DNA of 64,000 bases from Kalmusia sp. IMI 367209 (lineage: Eukaryota; Ascomycota; Dothideomycetes; Pleosporales; Didymosphaeriaceae): the NCBI GenBank assembly GCA_027946365.1, contig JAPEUQ010000001.1, positions 3,100,001 through 3,164,000 of the forward strand. Direction: 5' to 3'. Made by a program: the position numbers and the translations under genes. This document shows positions 22,851 through 34,461 of the stretch, one piece after another (within the stretch, counting starts at the first letter, position 1; every line of letters starts with the position of its first letter). The notes under the pieces are model-generated. The model worked only from the letters and a program-made list of their open reading frames with translations. It was not told the DNA's origin and did no database searches.

Positions 22851-24062
22851 GTATGCAGAAACATCTGCAAGTCGTGATAACGACCGTTACCGTTTAGGAA
22901 GCTGAAAGACGGCAGATCTAGGCAGAGCGCGTAGACATGTGAGCCGTGCAGAGACACGCGAGAGACAGGCCCTGTGAGCAACTACTATGGGGGCGGAAAG
23001 CAGGGGTAGAGTGCTTATCAAAGCCTCACAACACATAATCACAGCTGCACGCACACTAGCGAATCGCGACCAAGGGTTTGATATCCTAGAGCTTTTCTAT
23101 TTCAAGATTGTTCCAATGTCGCAATACGCTCTACCACGTTTCATCCAAACACTCAGTACAGGCAGGTAGCGGCAACCTCCGTCTCGTCCCTAGCGTTGAT
23201 CGTCCCTGCCGGTGCAGGCCCTGTCGCATCTCAGCGCCGCCATCTGCTGTGAGAGAATCTCTCCCTAAGATACTTACCGCAAGCTGTGGAATACGCAGTG
23301 GCAGAGTTTTTGTTGGTGGCTATTCGGGTCAGTTGTCAATCTGGACAAAATCTTGCTCTTTACACACCTGGAATCGGGCTACCCATGACCAACATGGAGC
23401 TTGACAGCACCGCAATAGAGAGGAACAGGCTCTTGAAAAACATCATCCTTAGCTTTGTTGGCGCGAAGACGACCCGTTGAATTCAGATCTTTTAATATGA
23501 CACAGAGGTGAACGAGGAGGAAGCATCAAGCTCTTGAAACAACTTATACCCTCACTCTTCTCGGCCGTTCCGGTCGCACAATATCCTGAGACCTGGTCGT
23601 ATGCCTAGCCGCAGATAGATTGGGCTGTGCACACCTTCTCTTTCTGCTTTGCAGGCGTCTACGACGCCGCAGCGTTTTTGTACCGCCCCATATCAACAAT
23701 TCAATGAAGCACCTCGCAATGATTTGCTGTCTAGTTGCCAATGATAAACAATCGCGGTGCCGAGCTCGGGAATTAAAAACGGTCACCGCTCAAATGGGCA
23801 ATTGATCCGCATTCCGCCCCCGCATGTGAACCACAAGTACGTTAGATCTGCCTTGCCTTCTTGCAGGTCCCCACCGTACCCTGACACCTACCCATGACGC
23901 ACACGCACTTCAGGTAGCAGATTCGTTGCACGCCTTCACTTCACTGATCAACACTTCGCCAAATGTGACTAAATATGATCGTCCGCATTGAGCCGGTCAG
24001 CCGTGCGACCCTCCGCAGAGTTTCAGCTCGCGCATGCAGCACTCTCAGCTCTTGTCGATTAA

Positions 24063-24070
24063 TATATAAA
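24063..24070 (+). promoter_or_regulatory. TATA box of the UstYa-like gene
   Basis: TATATAAA, 143 bases upstream of the ATG at 24213. Confidence 0.45.
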
Positions 24071-24212
24071 GTCCGAAGTATGTGAATCACCTTCTCGATG
24101 ACGCTAGTCCAATTTCGCGATACGGACGCGCAAAGTTAATCATACTATTTTCCACCTCAACCTCTTTCCTTGACTACATTTGTGAGCCGACTTGCAACTC
24201 GCGATCTTAGCC

Positions 24213-25251
24213 ATGGAAGAGCAAAAGCGACATCTACTATCATCTGAAGACCCATATTCTTCAGAAGACTATCTCGAGGACCAACTATCCTCAAAGCAAC
24301 GCCAGTACCCCAAGACCGAATCTATACCTAGATGGCGACATTTTTACTTCATCTCCCTTCATGTGATCATAGTCAGCCTTTTGATATTTATCTTTAAAGA
24401 GTTTTATCTCTCTAGTATCAATGATTCCGAAATATATTGCAAGTTCCCATGCTGTGCAAGCTACTACAGGGCTAATGAAACCGCAGCGCCTGCTCAGGAA
24501 GCCCTCCACTACACCATCAAAAATGATCGCCAAAAAGGCGAACCTCCTCACACACCCTACACTGGCTACCCAAACGCAGAAAACAATCGCGCATGGGAGG
24601 AATTGATCGAACGTACGTGACCTACATTACCATCTCCCTTTAGCTTCGACTAACGCTGGCCTCTCTTATCGTAGCAATCTTCTTCAACGCTACAGACGCC
24701 GAACTCATAGCAGCCGGCACTCCTCTCTCTTCCGCCGTTCGCCTCGCAGAAGGTGGACACGTAGGAAGTCTAGCCGTCTACCACGAACTCCACTGCCTCG
24801 TACGTTCTCACCCAAACTGACCACTCCTACCCACGCCACTCACTAACACGCGCCATTCAAGCGCCGCATCCGTCTCCATCTCTACAGCGAAGTATACTTC
24901 CCCAACATCACCTCCGAAGAACGTGAGCACGACCGCCAACACCTCGGTACGTTTCGCATTCCTCCCTCTCTAAACAACCAAACTTACCAATCAGACCACT
25001 GCATCGAAACACTTCGTCAATCAGTCATGTGTCGCGCCGACCAGGGCGTCTACACATTCTTCTGGAGCCCAAAGTACCCAAATGCCGAGAAGCCGCTCAC
25101 CCGCTCGGATTCGCCTAGGAAGTGTGTCGATTGGACGCAATTTGAGGCGTGGACGAAAAAGAGAATGATTTCGCTCCATCCTAGGTTGATCAAACCTACC
25201 GGGGAGTACTTCAACTACGGAAGCGAGTCGGGCGACGACGTAGCGAGTTGA
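24213..25251 (+). CDS. UstYa-like (DUF3328) oxidase
   Basis: Four exons, 24213-24612, 24675-24799, 24862-24946 and 24995-25251, with introns of 62, 62 and 48 nt, give 288 residues. A single membrane span lies at about residues 45-67. The luminal domain carries both conserved metal-site motifs: HELHC at 170-174 and HLDHC at 202-206, separated as in the family. The motifs are assembled only after splicing, which supports the intron choices. Characterised UstYa-type proteins (ustiloxin, cyclochlorotine and related pathways) carry out oxidative cyclisation, hydroxylation or chlorination of peptide-derived metabolites. Here no precursor peptide, NRPS or second UstYa gene is adjacent; the nearest possible partner enzyme is the P450 ending at 22715. 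The substrate is unknown. Confidence 0.9.
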
Positions 25252-25785
25252 CAATAAGGGTAATACTGCGTGTAGTAATTCAATGCCGAAGTAGTGTCTG
25301 AAGAATAGACCAACCAGCTTACTGGTATATTTTTACAGGGTCCTTTATGTATCAGAACCAGAGCATGTGTGTACAATTTGAAACACTCAGACTCATGATA
25401 ACAGATCATGGCAGCAGGTTTCTGCATTCACACGGAGTGTCTAGTTTTATAGAGTAGATATTATATGCGTTGTTTAAAGCATTAGGAACTCGCTATCATA
25501 TAATTCCAAGAAACGTTAGCCTATCGTACCGACGCCGAAGGCCATGCTTCAGGAAAACCCACTCTTGTAAGGCGCGGCAGTCCACCTTAATACCTTGAAG
25601 GAAAGTGAAAGTTTTGAAAGAAATCTAGCAAGCCAACTGAGGGACGGTTGATAACGAAGAAGCTTCCCTTTCTAGCATCTTGGGTGACCTCAAAGGCATG
25701 CTGATCGACAACGAATTGCCCCTTTTATAGTTGGCTCTGTTTACGATATGCTATTGTCTTTATTCGACACACGAGCTTAACTCCC
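25252..25785. other. Intergenic between convergent genes
   Basis: 3' flanks of the UstYa-like gene and the DUF3632 gene. Nothing else recognised. Confidence 0.5.
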
Positions 25786-26835
25786 TCAATTCGAGCAGCT
25801 ACCTACCTCGACCGTCTCGACTTCTGTCATGATTTGAATCGCTCTCCTCGCAAATTCCCTGGTCTCTTCTTCCAGTTTTATATCTTCAACGAAGGATTCA
25901 AATCTCTGCTTCCACCTTCGCCACTTAGTCTTCGAGAAGTCTGGCTCCTTCATCTTCTGTCTAGCCGTCGACTTCCTCCCCATCTGTTGCAACGTCGGGA
26001 CCTCAGGCTCATCTTCCCGATCGTACAACTGCTTCCCAAGAATCAAAAACCAGACAGCAGCCGGTGGCACAAATGCATCGAGTTTATACATTTCTCTTTC
26101 TTTATAATTCGTCTCCAGCCCAGCGCTGATGGCCCATGTGCAGTAGATCCAATAGTTCCTCACTCCATCTCGAGCCATGCGCGCAACAAACGCGTTTACG
26201 TTCGTCCATGCCCTGAGCTCCGGCTTCTCCATCCCTGCACCGCACCCAGGGATGTCGTTCCATGATTCTCGAGTGCTCGGGCCGAGCATAGATAATTTAG
26301 ACCACAAAAATTCCTCGCTAAGCACCCAGTCTGGCTCTATTTCCATGGTTGCGGAGGGTGGCTTGGGATCTGGTCGCTTTTTCAGTGCCTTGATGAGACA
26401 TAGTAGTTTCTCTTGCTGGGGATCGTCCCAAGCGATGCGACGCGCAGCGTGTAAGAAGCCATAGTACAGCTCCCAGAGGTAGCCTTCCGTGGTCCAACCC
26501 TCATATACCGTGTCGCGTTTCGTGGCGTCCTTGAGCTTGCGTCCGTGGTCCGCAGTCGTATATTGCTCCTCGATTGGCTCTGCTATGTTGCACACTGCCG
26601 TTTCAGCGCTTATCTCCGACGCAAGATAAGCCTGGATGATAGGATACAAAGGCGAGTCTTCCTGCGGCCTGAAATAACAGCGCAATTCTGCGAATGCATC
26701 CACTTGCTCGGCAAATGAATCTAGAGCTAACACTCGCTGTATCTCGGGGGATGGCTCTGGCTTGCTCGGTGTGGGTGGCCTTACGAAGCTGGTCGGTGAA
26801 GGCAGGTCGTCATCTTGAAAAGGTAGGTCGTCCAT
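25786..26835 (-). CDS. DUF3632 family protein
   Basis: A single-exon minus-strand gene of 349 residues. An acidic, Pro-rich N-terminus (about 1-30) precedes a helical domain with features I associate with the fungal DUF3632 family: LWELYYGFLHAARRIAWDD around residues 120-140 and a C-terminal segment following WRRWKQRFESFVEDI. No signal peptide or membrane span is present, so it is probably cytosolic or nuclear. The family is common and multicopy in Pezizomycotina, with no known biochemical role. It converges with the UstYa-like gene. Confidence 0.75.
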   Translation of the reverse strand: MDDLPFQDDDLPSPTSFVRPPTPSKPEPSPEIQRVLALDSFAEQVDAFAELRCYFRPQEDSPLYPIIQAYLASEISAETAVCNIAEPIEEQYTTADHGRKLKDATKRDTVYEGWTTEGYLWELYYGFLHAARRIAWDDPQQEKLLCLIKALKKRPDPKPPSATMEIEPDWVLSEEFLWSKLSMLGPSTRESWNDIPGCGAGMEKPELRAWTNVNAFVARMARDGVRNYWIYCTWAISAGLETNYKEREMYKLDAFVPPAAVWFLILGKQLYDREDEPEVPTLQQMGRKSTARQKMKEPDFSKTKWRRWKQRFESFVEDIKLEEETREFARRAIQIMTEVETVEVGSCSN

Positions 26836-28897
26836 GATCCTTCATTGACCGGAGGTACGCGAATCATAGATTCAAATAGGACACATGGCATCCTTATGTT
26901 CTCAACTTCTCATAGCCAATTCGCGCGAAGTGGAGCTGCAGGATGGCCTAATGTGGCTGTGAACAACACAGCCACCATGAAACTCATCGCTGATAGCCAA
27001 AAGTATTAAACTGAATATGTAACGAGCTTCATACTGGAGTTTTCTTTTTGGTCCCGATTTTCACCGAGCCGTGAATGTAAGTCCACCGATAGGATACGCT
27101 CTCTCAACACCCCAATAATGATACCGCCCTGGCGCCCTCCTCACCTCAAGGACTATTTCTCAATTTTTCCCCTCGCAACAACACTCCCGTTGCCCAGGAC
27201 CCTGTATTTATGCATCTGGCTAACCACACATCCCATGAAATGCTTACATGAGACAATGCGCATCCCACTCACAACAAGAAATTGCAGCCCAATCCCTCAA
27301 AGATCACTACCGAGTCCAGACGCACATCTTTCGCGAAGTCGCCACCGTCGCCACGTTGATCCGCGTGTGTGAGTTTTCCTCCAATCTTGTTGGCGTCATG
27401 GTTCTAGGTTCTGTAGATAGACCAAGGCAGGTATACGAGGAAGACGGTTGGGGTCTCAGTGCGCGCGACTAAGGTTAGTGGCAGTGGTACGGCCGCTGGT
27501 GGAGTGTCTCTTTGAAGGTGTGACTCGGTGGCCACTGCGCTGACGAACATGGAATGATCTAGGCCACTAGAGAAAGCCAATCCAATGCTGGCATGGCTGG
27601 CATGGTTCAAGGTGAATTGTTATAGCTGAAGAATAGTCAAATTTTACCAAGGACGGATCGCTCCGTGCTGATCTGCCCTCCACTACCTGTCGCCCAATAA
27701 ACATCGGCAAATAATGAATCTTACACTAACAATGGTTTGGAAACAGGAATGAATCTCTAGCCAGCCTTAGTGCGAAGTACCCTATTCTTATTCTGCCTTG
27801 AGGCTGCTGTCTTGATGGATTTCACTGAAAGGATCAGACATCTACTGATGCCGCATGCCTTCAGCCCGGTACCAACAATAATATGATTTAAACACTCGGA
27901 AGAACACTCGGAAGGCCATAATCACATTTGACTTTACATCGTCTGCATGTCCAGCGAATGGGAGCGTATATAAAATGATATCGGTGAAGATGATCTACGA
28001 AGTCATGACACACCGTATGAAGGCCATGAACCTAGACATACCTTATCGGTATTGTGTTGTAGTGGTTTTGCATAGTGACATGTATAGGTCATTGGTTGAT
28101 TTGAAGCCACTGCTCTGGAACCGAAAACGATCGGCGACGTCAAGACGCGGGTGATAGACCCCGATACTTCAGTTCATTTCTGCGAGTATGAATATCGTAA
28201 GTGTCGATTGCGTAATTTGCATATGAAAGGCTTGCAATCATTTCTCAGCGCGCTGCATAACGCCTTTTGCGTTCCACCGGAAGACTGCGCCAAGAATGTG
28301 TGCATGTTCAGCCAGCCGCTGAAGACCGCGACCCAGTAAGCACCTTGAATTCACTTCCACAATCGCTTCTAGCAATAACATCATTCGACATGCCAATGCC
28401 TAGAATGGTGAATGTGATAGATCGGCGATTCTGTACAGATACAGTTGCAGAGATCGCTCTAGACACCTGGATTATAGTTTGTGCCCTCAGCTCGTAGTCT
28501 TTAGACCTCTCACGTTGTGATTTCTTTTGCGGCTATTGGGTCAGCTTAGCGATAATAATCATAGCTGATGTAGTACGAGATGTGAGGAATCGTATGTGGT
28601 GGTCGAACCATCAATCTACACCGGTTCACTGGCTATTGGCTGTTGTTTGCATAGGAGGTGCGACCAAGACGAAATTAAGTTTTTTTACGAGACCGTGATA
28701 TTGTTAGTACGATCGGTCGAAGTCAAGCTCAGCTGGGACTGAAGGGTCTTTCTCAGAAGTATAAAGGGTTCGATTATCTTTGATAAATCTCTTCATCTCT
28801 CAGCCTAGGGCAGAAAGCAAAGCGAAAGAGGTTTCCAAAACAATCTTTTTGCTGGGCCTTTTTATCAAAACCCTCTGATTCTCATTATCTCGGAAGA
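26836..28897. other. Intergenic, possible gene remnants
   Basis: A short stretch at 27248-27370 (+) reads protein-like (SLKDHYRVQTHIFREVATVA) and ends at a possible donor GTGTGAG, but it has no partner exon. A Cys-containing 62-codon frame at 28151-28339 has no ATG. Neither is enough for a gene call. Confidence 0.35.
28760..28766 (+). promoter_or_regulatory. TATA box of the lectin gene
   Basis: TATAAAG, 132 bases upstream of the ATG at 28898. Confidence 0.5.
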
Positions 28898-29416
28898 ATG
28901 TCGAACACAACCCCTTCTCTCGATGTCAGCGCCACTTCTCGTGTTGGCGTAACAAACATCAAAGACGCTATCAGCAACAAAAGTGAGGGCGGCTCCGGCG
29001 GTACCTCGTTCACCCTTGTCAAGCAGGAATACGCAGTCCTCAAGATCAAAGTATGGACTGACAAAGGAAGCGGCAATTATTCCGATAGGCAGTTAATCAA
29101 AGACATCCAACTTACCTGGGACAACGGCGCCAGTGAATACATTACTGGCAACCACTCTGGCAACTCTGCTAACTTTGACTTCAACGACAATGAGAAAGTG
29201 ACACAAATGATCATCCGAGCCGGAGACAAAGTCGACAAAATCTCCTTCACGACGGACAAAGAGAAGGACGGAACCCTGCGTTCGTTCAGTGCAGGCGATG
29301 AAAACGGAAGTCCATGTCCACAGCAATTGGGAGTAGGCATCTTTGTCGGTTTCCACGGAACTTACGATCCGGTCAACAAAGAGCTCAATTCTCTCGGAGC
29401 AGATTTCTCAAACTGA
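28898..29416 (+). CDS. Jacalin-like lectin domain protein
   Basis: A single exon of 172 residues. After about 30 Ser/Thr-rich residues comes a beta-prism type sequence: GGSGGTSF, IKVWTDKGSGNYSD, a GDKVDKISFTT strand pair and a final GVGIFVGFHGTYD...LNSLGADF. This is the order of conserved Gly/Asp segments in jacalin-like lectins, which bind sugars through such loops. No signal peptide or membrane span is visible, so it is probably intracellular or released by a non-classical route. In fungi, cytosolic lectins of several folds act in defence against grazers or bacteria, but no such role is shown here. Isolated from neighbours, with its own TATA box. Confidence 0.75.
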   Translation: MSNTTPSLDVSATSRVGVTNIKDAISNKSEGGSGGTSFTLVKQEYAVLKIKVWTDKGSGNYSDRQLIKDIQLTWDNGASEYITGNHSGNSANFDFNDNEKVTQMIIRAGDKVDKISFTTDKEKDGTLRSFSAGDENGSPCPQQLGVGIFVGFHGTYDPVNKELNSLGADFSN

Positions 29417-31201
29417 AGCAAGAGGTATGTTCAAGCCGCATGGTCTGTTTGATGACCGTCGATTCCCATGCGCGATCAGACTGACAGATACCTCAGTCAC
29501 GACATTGCTTTGAATCTTGAAACTTAGCAACAAGCAACGGGAGAGATACATCTTTGTTGAACTTGCGCATGCTATGTAGTCACGACGACCATCAGAATGG
29601 TCGTCAATACAAGTCATTCCTTACAAAACCACTCTTTGAACCACTTTGATACCGTCTATAATCTATGCATAAGGTGGTCCGGCTGTGGATGCAGATCAAA
29701 AAGTCTGCAGGACGGTAAATTTGCAAAACGGATAGTGTGAAGACAAGCATATAGCGCATCCACCAGTCCAGTTGTACCGTAAACAATTAGACAAAAGGTG
29801 CTTAATTACACTAAAGATGAGGTTCGCGATAGCTTTTGATGGCCAGTTCGTACGACAATTCCATGATGCACGCGTTGACGTTGAGCACTACTTATTGGGA
29901 CTAGCAAGGTGGAAGACTTGGCATTGGACGCTATTCCCGTGAAAGAAGACCACGAGTCCGGTAGTTGGACCACGTCCGGGACGAAGGGCTTTCTGAAGGG
30001 GCTTGAGGGCAACTTAGTCGGCGCTGACAACGTGGTCGGGCTGAGCGCGCCGTATGAATCGGTGGGTGAGACGAGGAGGATAGAGGCTGCAAATTCGGCG
30101 GGTGATTGCCTTTTTTTTCCACGGGGAAGGCAAAATTGGGCATTCTGCAGGCTGAGGTCTGAGGTGGCGGCGAGGACGATAACGGGTTTGGGGATAGGGG
30201 GCGGTAGAAGTATCGGGGACTTATATGAATCACAATAATACTACACTTCATTCTGTGGATGCTAGATATAGTTGATCGAGTGGTAAAATGTTGGAAGCTA
30301 AGAGATGAAGGCGCAGGATCGGCGTTGCCTGGTACATCTGCGGTCTGCACGCCACGTGCTTGTGCGATTTTAAGGTCGCGATTGCACTATACGTGACCTG
30401 GTTCGGGGTCGGACTCGCTTCGCGAAACTCACTCAATGGCGAATGAGATTTTCTCAACCTTCACTGCTAGGGTGACACTGCCGACTCAGATTGTTGCAGT
30501 CTGTATCTGTGCGTTACCATCTATGGTCTAGCGCGACAACATAAAGTAAGCATCCACGTCACAGGAAAGTCCCAAGAATCGCCTCTTCGCACAAGAAAGA
30601 CCATCAGAGATATCCTCCATCACATTATTGGAGTCTAAAAATAGAAAATAATTTTATGTGTAGCTGAAATGAGGCCTGTCTGTAGCTTGAAGCAAACCAA
30701 CTGGATTGTGGAATCGGACATTCGCCCCCATCGCCCCAGCAATTATATAAAGAAGGTGGTGCCATGCAGGCCTCCCAATGGATCACAAAGATATGCTCGG
30801 CTTTTCGGAGTTAGGACATTAATGCACCTGAGGCTGGAACCTCTACATAACGATGCTTGACGTGTCGTCGAGGTTGATGTCGTGGGTGTGGGGCCAAGAC
30901 GGGAGGAACCGTAGGATCGAGGGGCCGAGGCGGGTCGATTGCCCCGCCGTTCTGACTAAAATGCGATTTTTTTTTAGCAGTGGTAGTTCACCCTGGACTT
31001 TATCTGGCGACAAGTAATCTTTGACCAATAGCAACCCTCATGCGGGGGACATAATTCCCTGCCCCGCATTCATGATTACCCTATTACAATGGGCATGGTT
31101 AAACTAACTCTCGTCCCTCGGTGGCCGACGACGTTGGCTGGCGCAGATCAGCGTGAGTTCTAATATGAATCCTGGTTGCCCCGCTCCGCCTGACACGGGA
31201 A

Positions 31202-31287
31202 GGACCCGCTCTCGTAGCCAAAAAACGCCCCGTCAAAAAACCTCCTGTCTGTATCTAGAAATTTCTCCTAGATCGATACCGACACAC
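31202..31287. repeat. Diverged tandem repeat, copy 1
   Basis: Aligns with 31370-31454 starting at GGACCCGCTCTCGTA and sharing CCTCCT, GTATCT and GAAATT in the same order. Many differences are C/T or G/A transitions. Confidence 0.5.
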
Positions 31288-31369
31288 TAGACTTATGGCT
31301 ATCAAATAGCTAGTGTCATATAGCAATCTATCGAACTCTTATTAGCATACAGACACATGCTTCTAGAGA

Positions 31370-31454
31370 GGACTCGTTCTCGTATTCGAATCTCTCTCCA
31401 TCAAGCGACCTCCTACCCGTATCTGGAAATTCTTTCTAGTTCAGTTCCAACAGA
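31370..31454. repeat. Diverged tandem repeat, copy 2
   Basis: Partner of 31202-31287, 168 bases downstream in the same orientation, starting at GGACTCGTTCTCGTA. Confidence 0.5.
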
Positions 31455-31603
31455 CTGGGAATAGGATTTCATCCGACCTCATCAAGATACAGACTCACTG
31501 TGCGTCTGAACAGTGCGATGCTCAGGCTGTGTTGCAAGGCATGAAGGTCTATGTGGTCACAGCCAATTTTCTTGACAGCCTTGAGCCGGTCGTCCCTTCC
31601 CAC

Positions 31604-31610
31604 TATTTAA
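31604..31610 (+). promoter_or_regulatory. TATA-like box
   Basis: TATTTAA, 89 bases upstream of the ATG at 31699. Confidence 0.35.
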
Positions 31611-31698
31611 ACCACCGTTTGTCCTCTTCGAAACGATCCGACTCTATAGTTCAGGAACAACTTCCTCGTCAATTATTATCTTTGAATAACTCCACAAC

Positions 31699-33969
31699 AT
31701 GTCTGAAGTAGACTCTAAATATGTCAAACAAGGATTCTGGATCAATACCTACCAAGACCAGCCTATGGGTAGCACCATAACCACCGACAGCCAAACAGGC
31801 GCTATAATACTAGCTCTTCTTGCAATTCTTTCCTCGCTAGCCACAACACACTTATGGAGTCTTGTCCTGTTTGTTAATCATCAACTGCGCGCACACGACC
31901 GTCCCGCAGACGTTTTATACCGCCAACAGCAAGCTCTGCTTCGAACAAACCCACCCCCGACTGCATTCCTTGTCGACTGGACGAAGCTCTACTGGGCCTG
32001 GAGAAAGCGAACGTCTCGCGTCTTCTACCGCTCAATCGCACAATTGCTATTAGCCATTGGTTTTGCCACTCTTTCGATACTCGCAGGAATCTTCTCGTCC
32101 TACGTTCTTACAAGTATCAGCGTACCAGTACTTGTGAAAAGCTCATTATGTGGCCCCTTGAACATCGAACCTACAGTAAGCGGTTTCGGCTGGGCATATC
32201 TCGATGATCTTGACAGCTACACGGATCTAGTAGATACTCGCAGCATCGCATTTGCTCAGGAATGTTTTCGAAATTCGACGAAACTGCCTCTTCGTTGCGG
32301 AGCATTCATTCAACCGCGCATTAATCTGGAACCCAAGCTGGAGAAATGTCCCTTTGACGGCTCAATGTGCATTCAACGGCACTACCCTGCAGTCAGCATT
32401 GATTCTGGCCTGATCAACACGAATGATTACTTCGGCTGGAACATGCAGAAGGAAGATAACGTCAAGTATCGAAGAAAGGTCACATGTGGAATACTCAACA
32501 CACAAGGCCGCACAGCGATCGTCAACGCTTCTGATTATCCCTTCCATAATCGTAATCCAGTTCCAGGTGAAGAATTCTATCAGGTTTCTTTCGGTGAAGT
32601 GCGAAACGGAGGTGCATTTGCCAACGTAACCTTCTCGCATAGCTCAGCAGACGGTAATATCTCTTCAAAATATAGTACTGGGTGAGCAAGCAGTCCTGAT
32701 AGCCTTCTCACGCTGCTAGTCATCTAATTTTTTTAGTTTCGTACGATCCTTTTCAAACACAGAATGGGCTCCAGTAAGCGGCCTCGAACCAATACCCGAA
32801 TTGAAGAGCAAAAGCTCTGATCTCAATCTGATCTCGATCGCGAGCAACCAAGTGTCATATCTTAATCCGGTCGATGACCCATTTTTTTCAGCCCACAAAT
32901 CTTTTATCTGGAGAAATCCGACTGCAGATGACACGCCCACGTTATACTTTGCTGATTCGCCAACATCTGTGATAGGCTGCCGTCAACAGGTGTGTGCATC
33001 CCTTCTGTGCTACAGATACCATGGATAGTTCTGATTCTTGTAGTACCAATTTTGCCTTTCACGAAGTAAGGCCTCTGACTATTGTACAGAGTTAGCTTCG
33101 TTACCCGGTACAGTAAAATCCGAGAATTTTCCCGGGGCCAGTGACATCCAGCTGGCTGCAGTACAGCTTTTAGTAACCTCAAGCTTTCAATATGACACAG
33201 CAACAGCGGCAGCAGTTGTATTCCAAGCACAAGACCTAGCCGAGCGCTCTGGTGGGCAGATCCTCGAACTTCCGGATGATCAGTGGATCCAGGAGATCTT
33301 GGGCTGGGAGAAGTATATCTGGGCTTCCATGCAGACCATGGTGTCCGATTATGCGATCGGATATGGAGCACAGACTCCATTGGTACAATCTTATGTCAGG
33401 ACAAATTTGACGCAGGGTGAGCGACAACTGTGTGGCGTACAGCGAATGGTCAAGTCGGGTGGCTTCGTGTAAGTTATTTTGCTAACGTTACTGCCCTCGC
33501 TCTGTAAAGCTTACACGTTCCTAGCAATATCAATGTCTTCGGCCTCTCGTTCATTATCGGTTTTGCCAGCCTCGTCACTATTTTGAATTTAGTCATGTTG
33601 AAGCTTTTCATGTTTTTCAGTAGATTTCGACGCGCACTGGCACCGCGTATTGACCGCTGGATCCAAGACGGCGTGTTCCAGCTCCAGCGACGCGCGTATG
33701 AGGGAAGTCAACAAGGAACGTGGAAGCTACTCAACAGCGAGATTCCTGTTACAGTGACGCAGGAGCTACTACATGAATTGCCCCTCGAGACGCGGTGTCC
33801 GAAATGCTCCGGAGCCGGCGAAAGGCACGTTGTTGGCCATGCTGAACTGGAGCTTGAACCAATTCTCTCCCAGAATACGGAAGTTACTGCGGTTGAACGA
33901 ACGGATGACGGGACGGAACGCGACACGATTTCACATGAGGAAGTTCGACAAGGCGTCGACATGGAGTAG
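31699..33969 (+). CDS. Three-span membrane protein of unknown fungal family
   Basis: Four exons, 31699-32681, 32737-32989, 33044-33468 and 33525-33969, with introns of 55, 54 and 56 nt, give 701 residues. Two membrane spans lie near residues 34-60 and 110-138. A long, probably extracytoplasmic loop of about 400 residues follows, with many Cys and N-glycosylation sequons. A third span (VFGLSFIIGFASLVTILNL) precedes a charged cytosolic tail containing CPKC. I know this architecture from unnamed, multicopy proteins of dothideomycetes and sordariomycetes but no function is established. All junctions keep frame and each intron has GT..AG ends. It could be a receptor-like or cell-wall-associated protein; that is inference. 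Confidence 0.8.
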
Positions 33970-34461
33970 ACTAAATCGTAGGCTTAGGTGGATGGATTCA
34001 ATCATCATGTGAGCTAGACGTGATGAAAGCACCAACGTGCTTTTGCAATCGTACATATGCTGGGAGAAAATGACATCTATGATGTACATTATCCTTCTTA
34101 TAGTGGGTTTTCTCGAAGTCAAACGGGCTCGGCGCATACTTCAGGTAAAGCGCATTGAAACGAAACGTTCGCTAACGTCCGTCGGCCCGTCATCGGCTTT
34201 ACTTGACGGCACTGTAGCGAGCGAATGCGGTATCGTCCCGGGTATATATAGTAATGATCTGGGCCGCATCCCTGGAGCCAATTATTGGTTTCTATTGGAT
34301 GTCGATCTTTGCTTGAAGTGTATGTACGACAGTGGAAGTACTTATAGTCACCACTGCTACTATTCACTACGACACAAACGTGACACGCCCATCATTCAAG
34401 TCTGATCGTTATAGCCACTTTTACGGCCGAAATCTTCACATAATAAACTAATTAATTCACG
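33970..34461. other. Intergenic
   Basis: No gene seen. The right end is the AT-rich promoter of the small secreted protein gene. Confidence 0.5.

Larger units (their letters stand above)
22716..24212. other. Intergenic, nothing recognised apart from short sites
   Basis: About 1.5 kb with short frames only. I looked here for a repeat-containing precursor peptide for the adjacent UstYa-like gene and found none. Confidence 0.45.
29417..31698. other. Gene-poor interval with a diverged repeat pair
   Basis: About 2.3 kb with only short, family-less frames. The repeat pair at 31202-31287 and 31370-31454 is the only structure seen. Confidence 0.45.

Noticed and set aside
22716..24212. Search for a RiPP precursor beside the UstYa-like gene
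   Set aside because: No frame with a signal peptide and repeated dibasic-flanked cores was found on either strand.
27248..27472. Possible gene fragment (SLKDHYRVQTHIFREV)
   Set aside because: Protein-like for about 40 residues only, no partner exon or recognised family; kept as a remark in the intergenic entry.
28151..28339. Cys-containing 62-codon frame
   Set aside because: No ATG, no signal peptide, no splice partner.
31200..31460. CRISPR-like or satellite array
   Set aside because: Only two diverged copies; no regular spacers.
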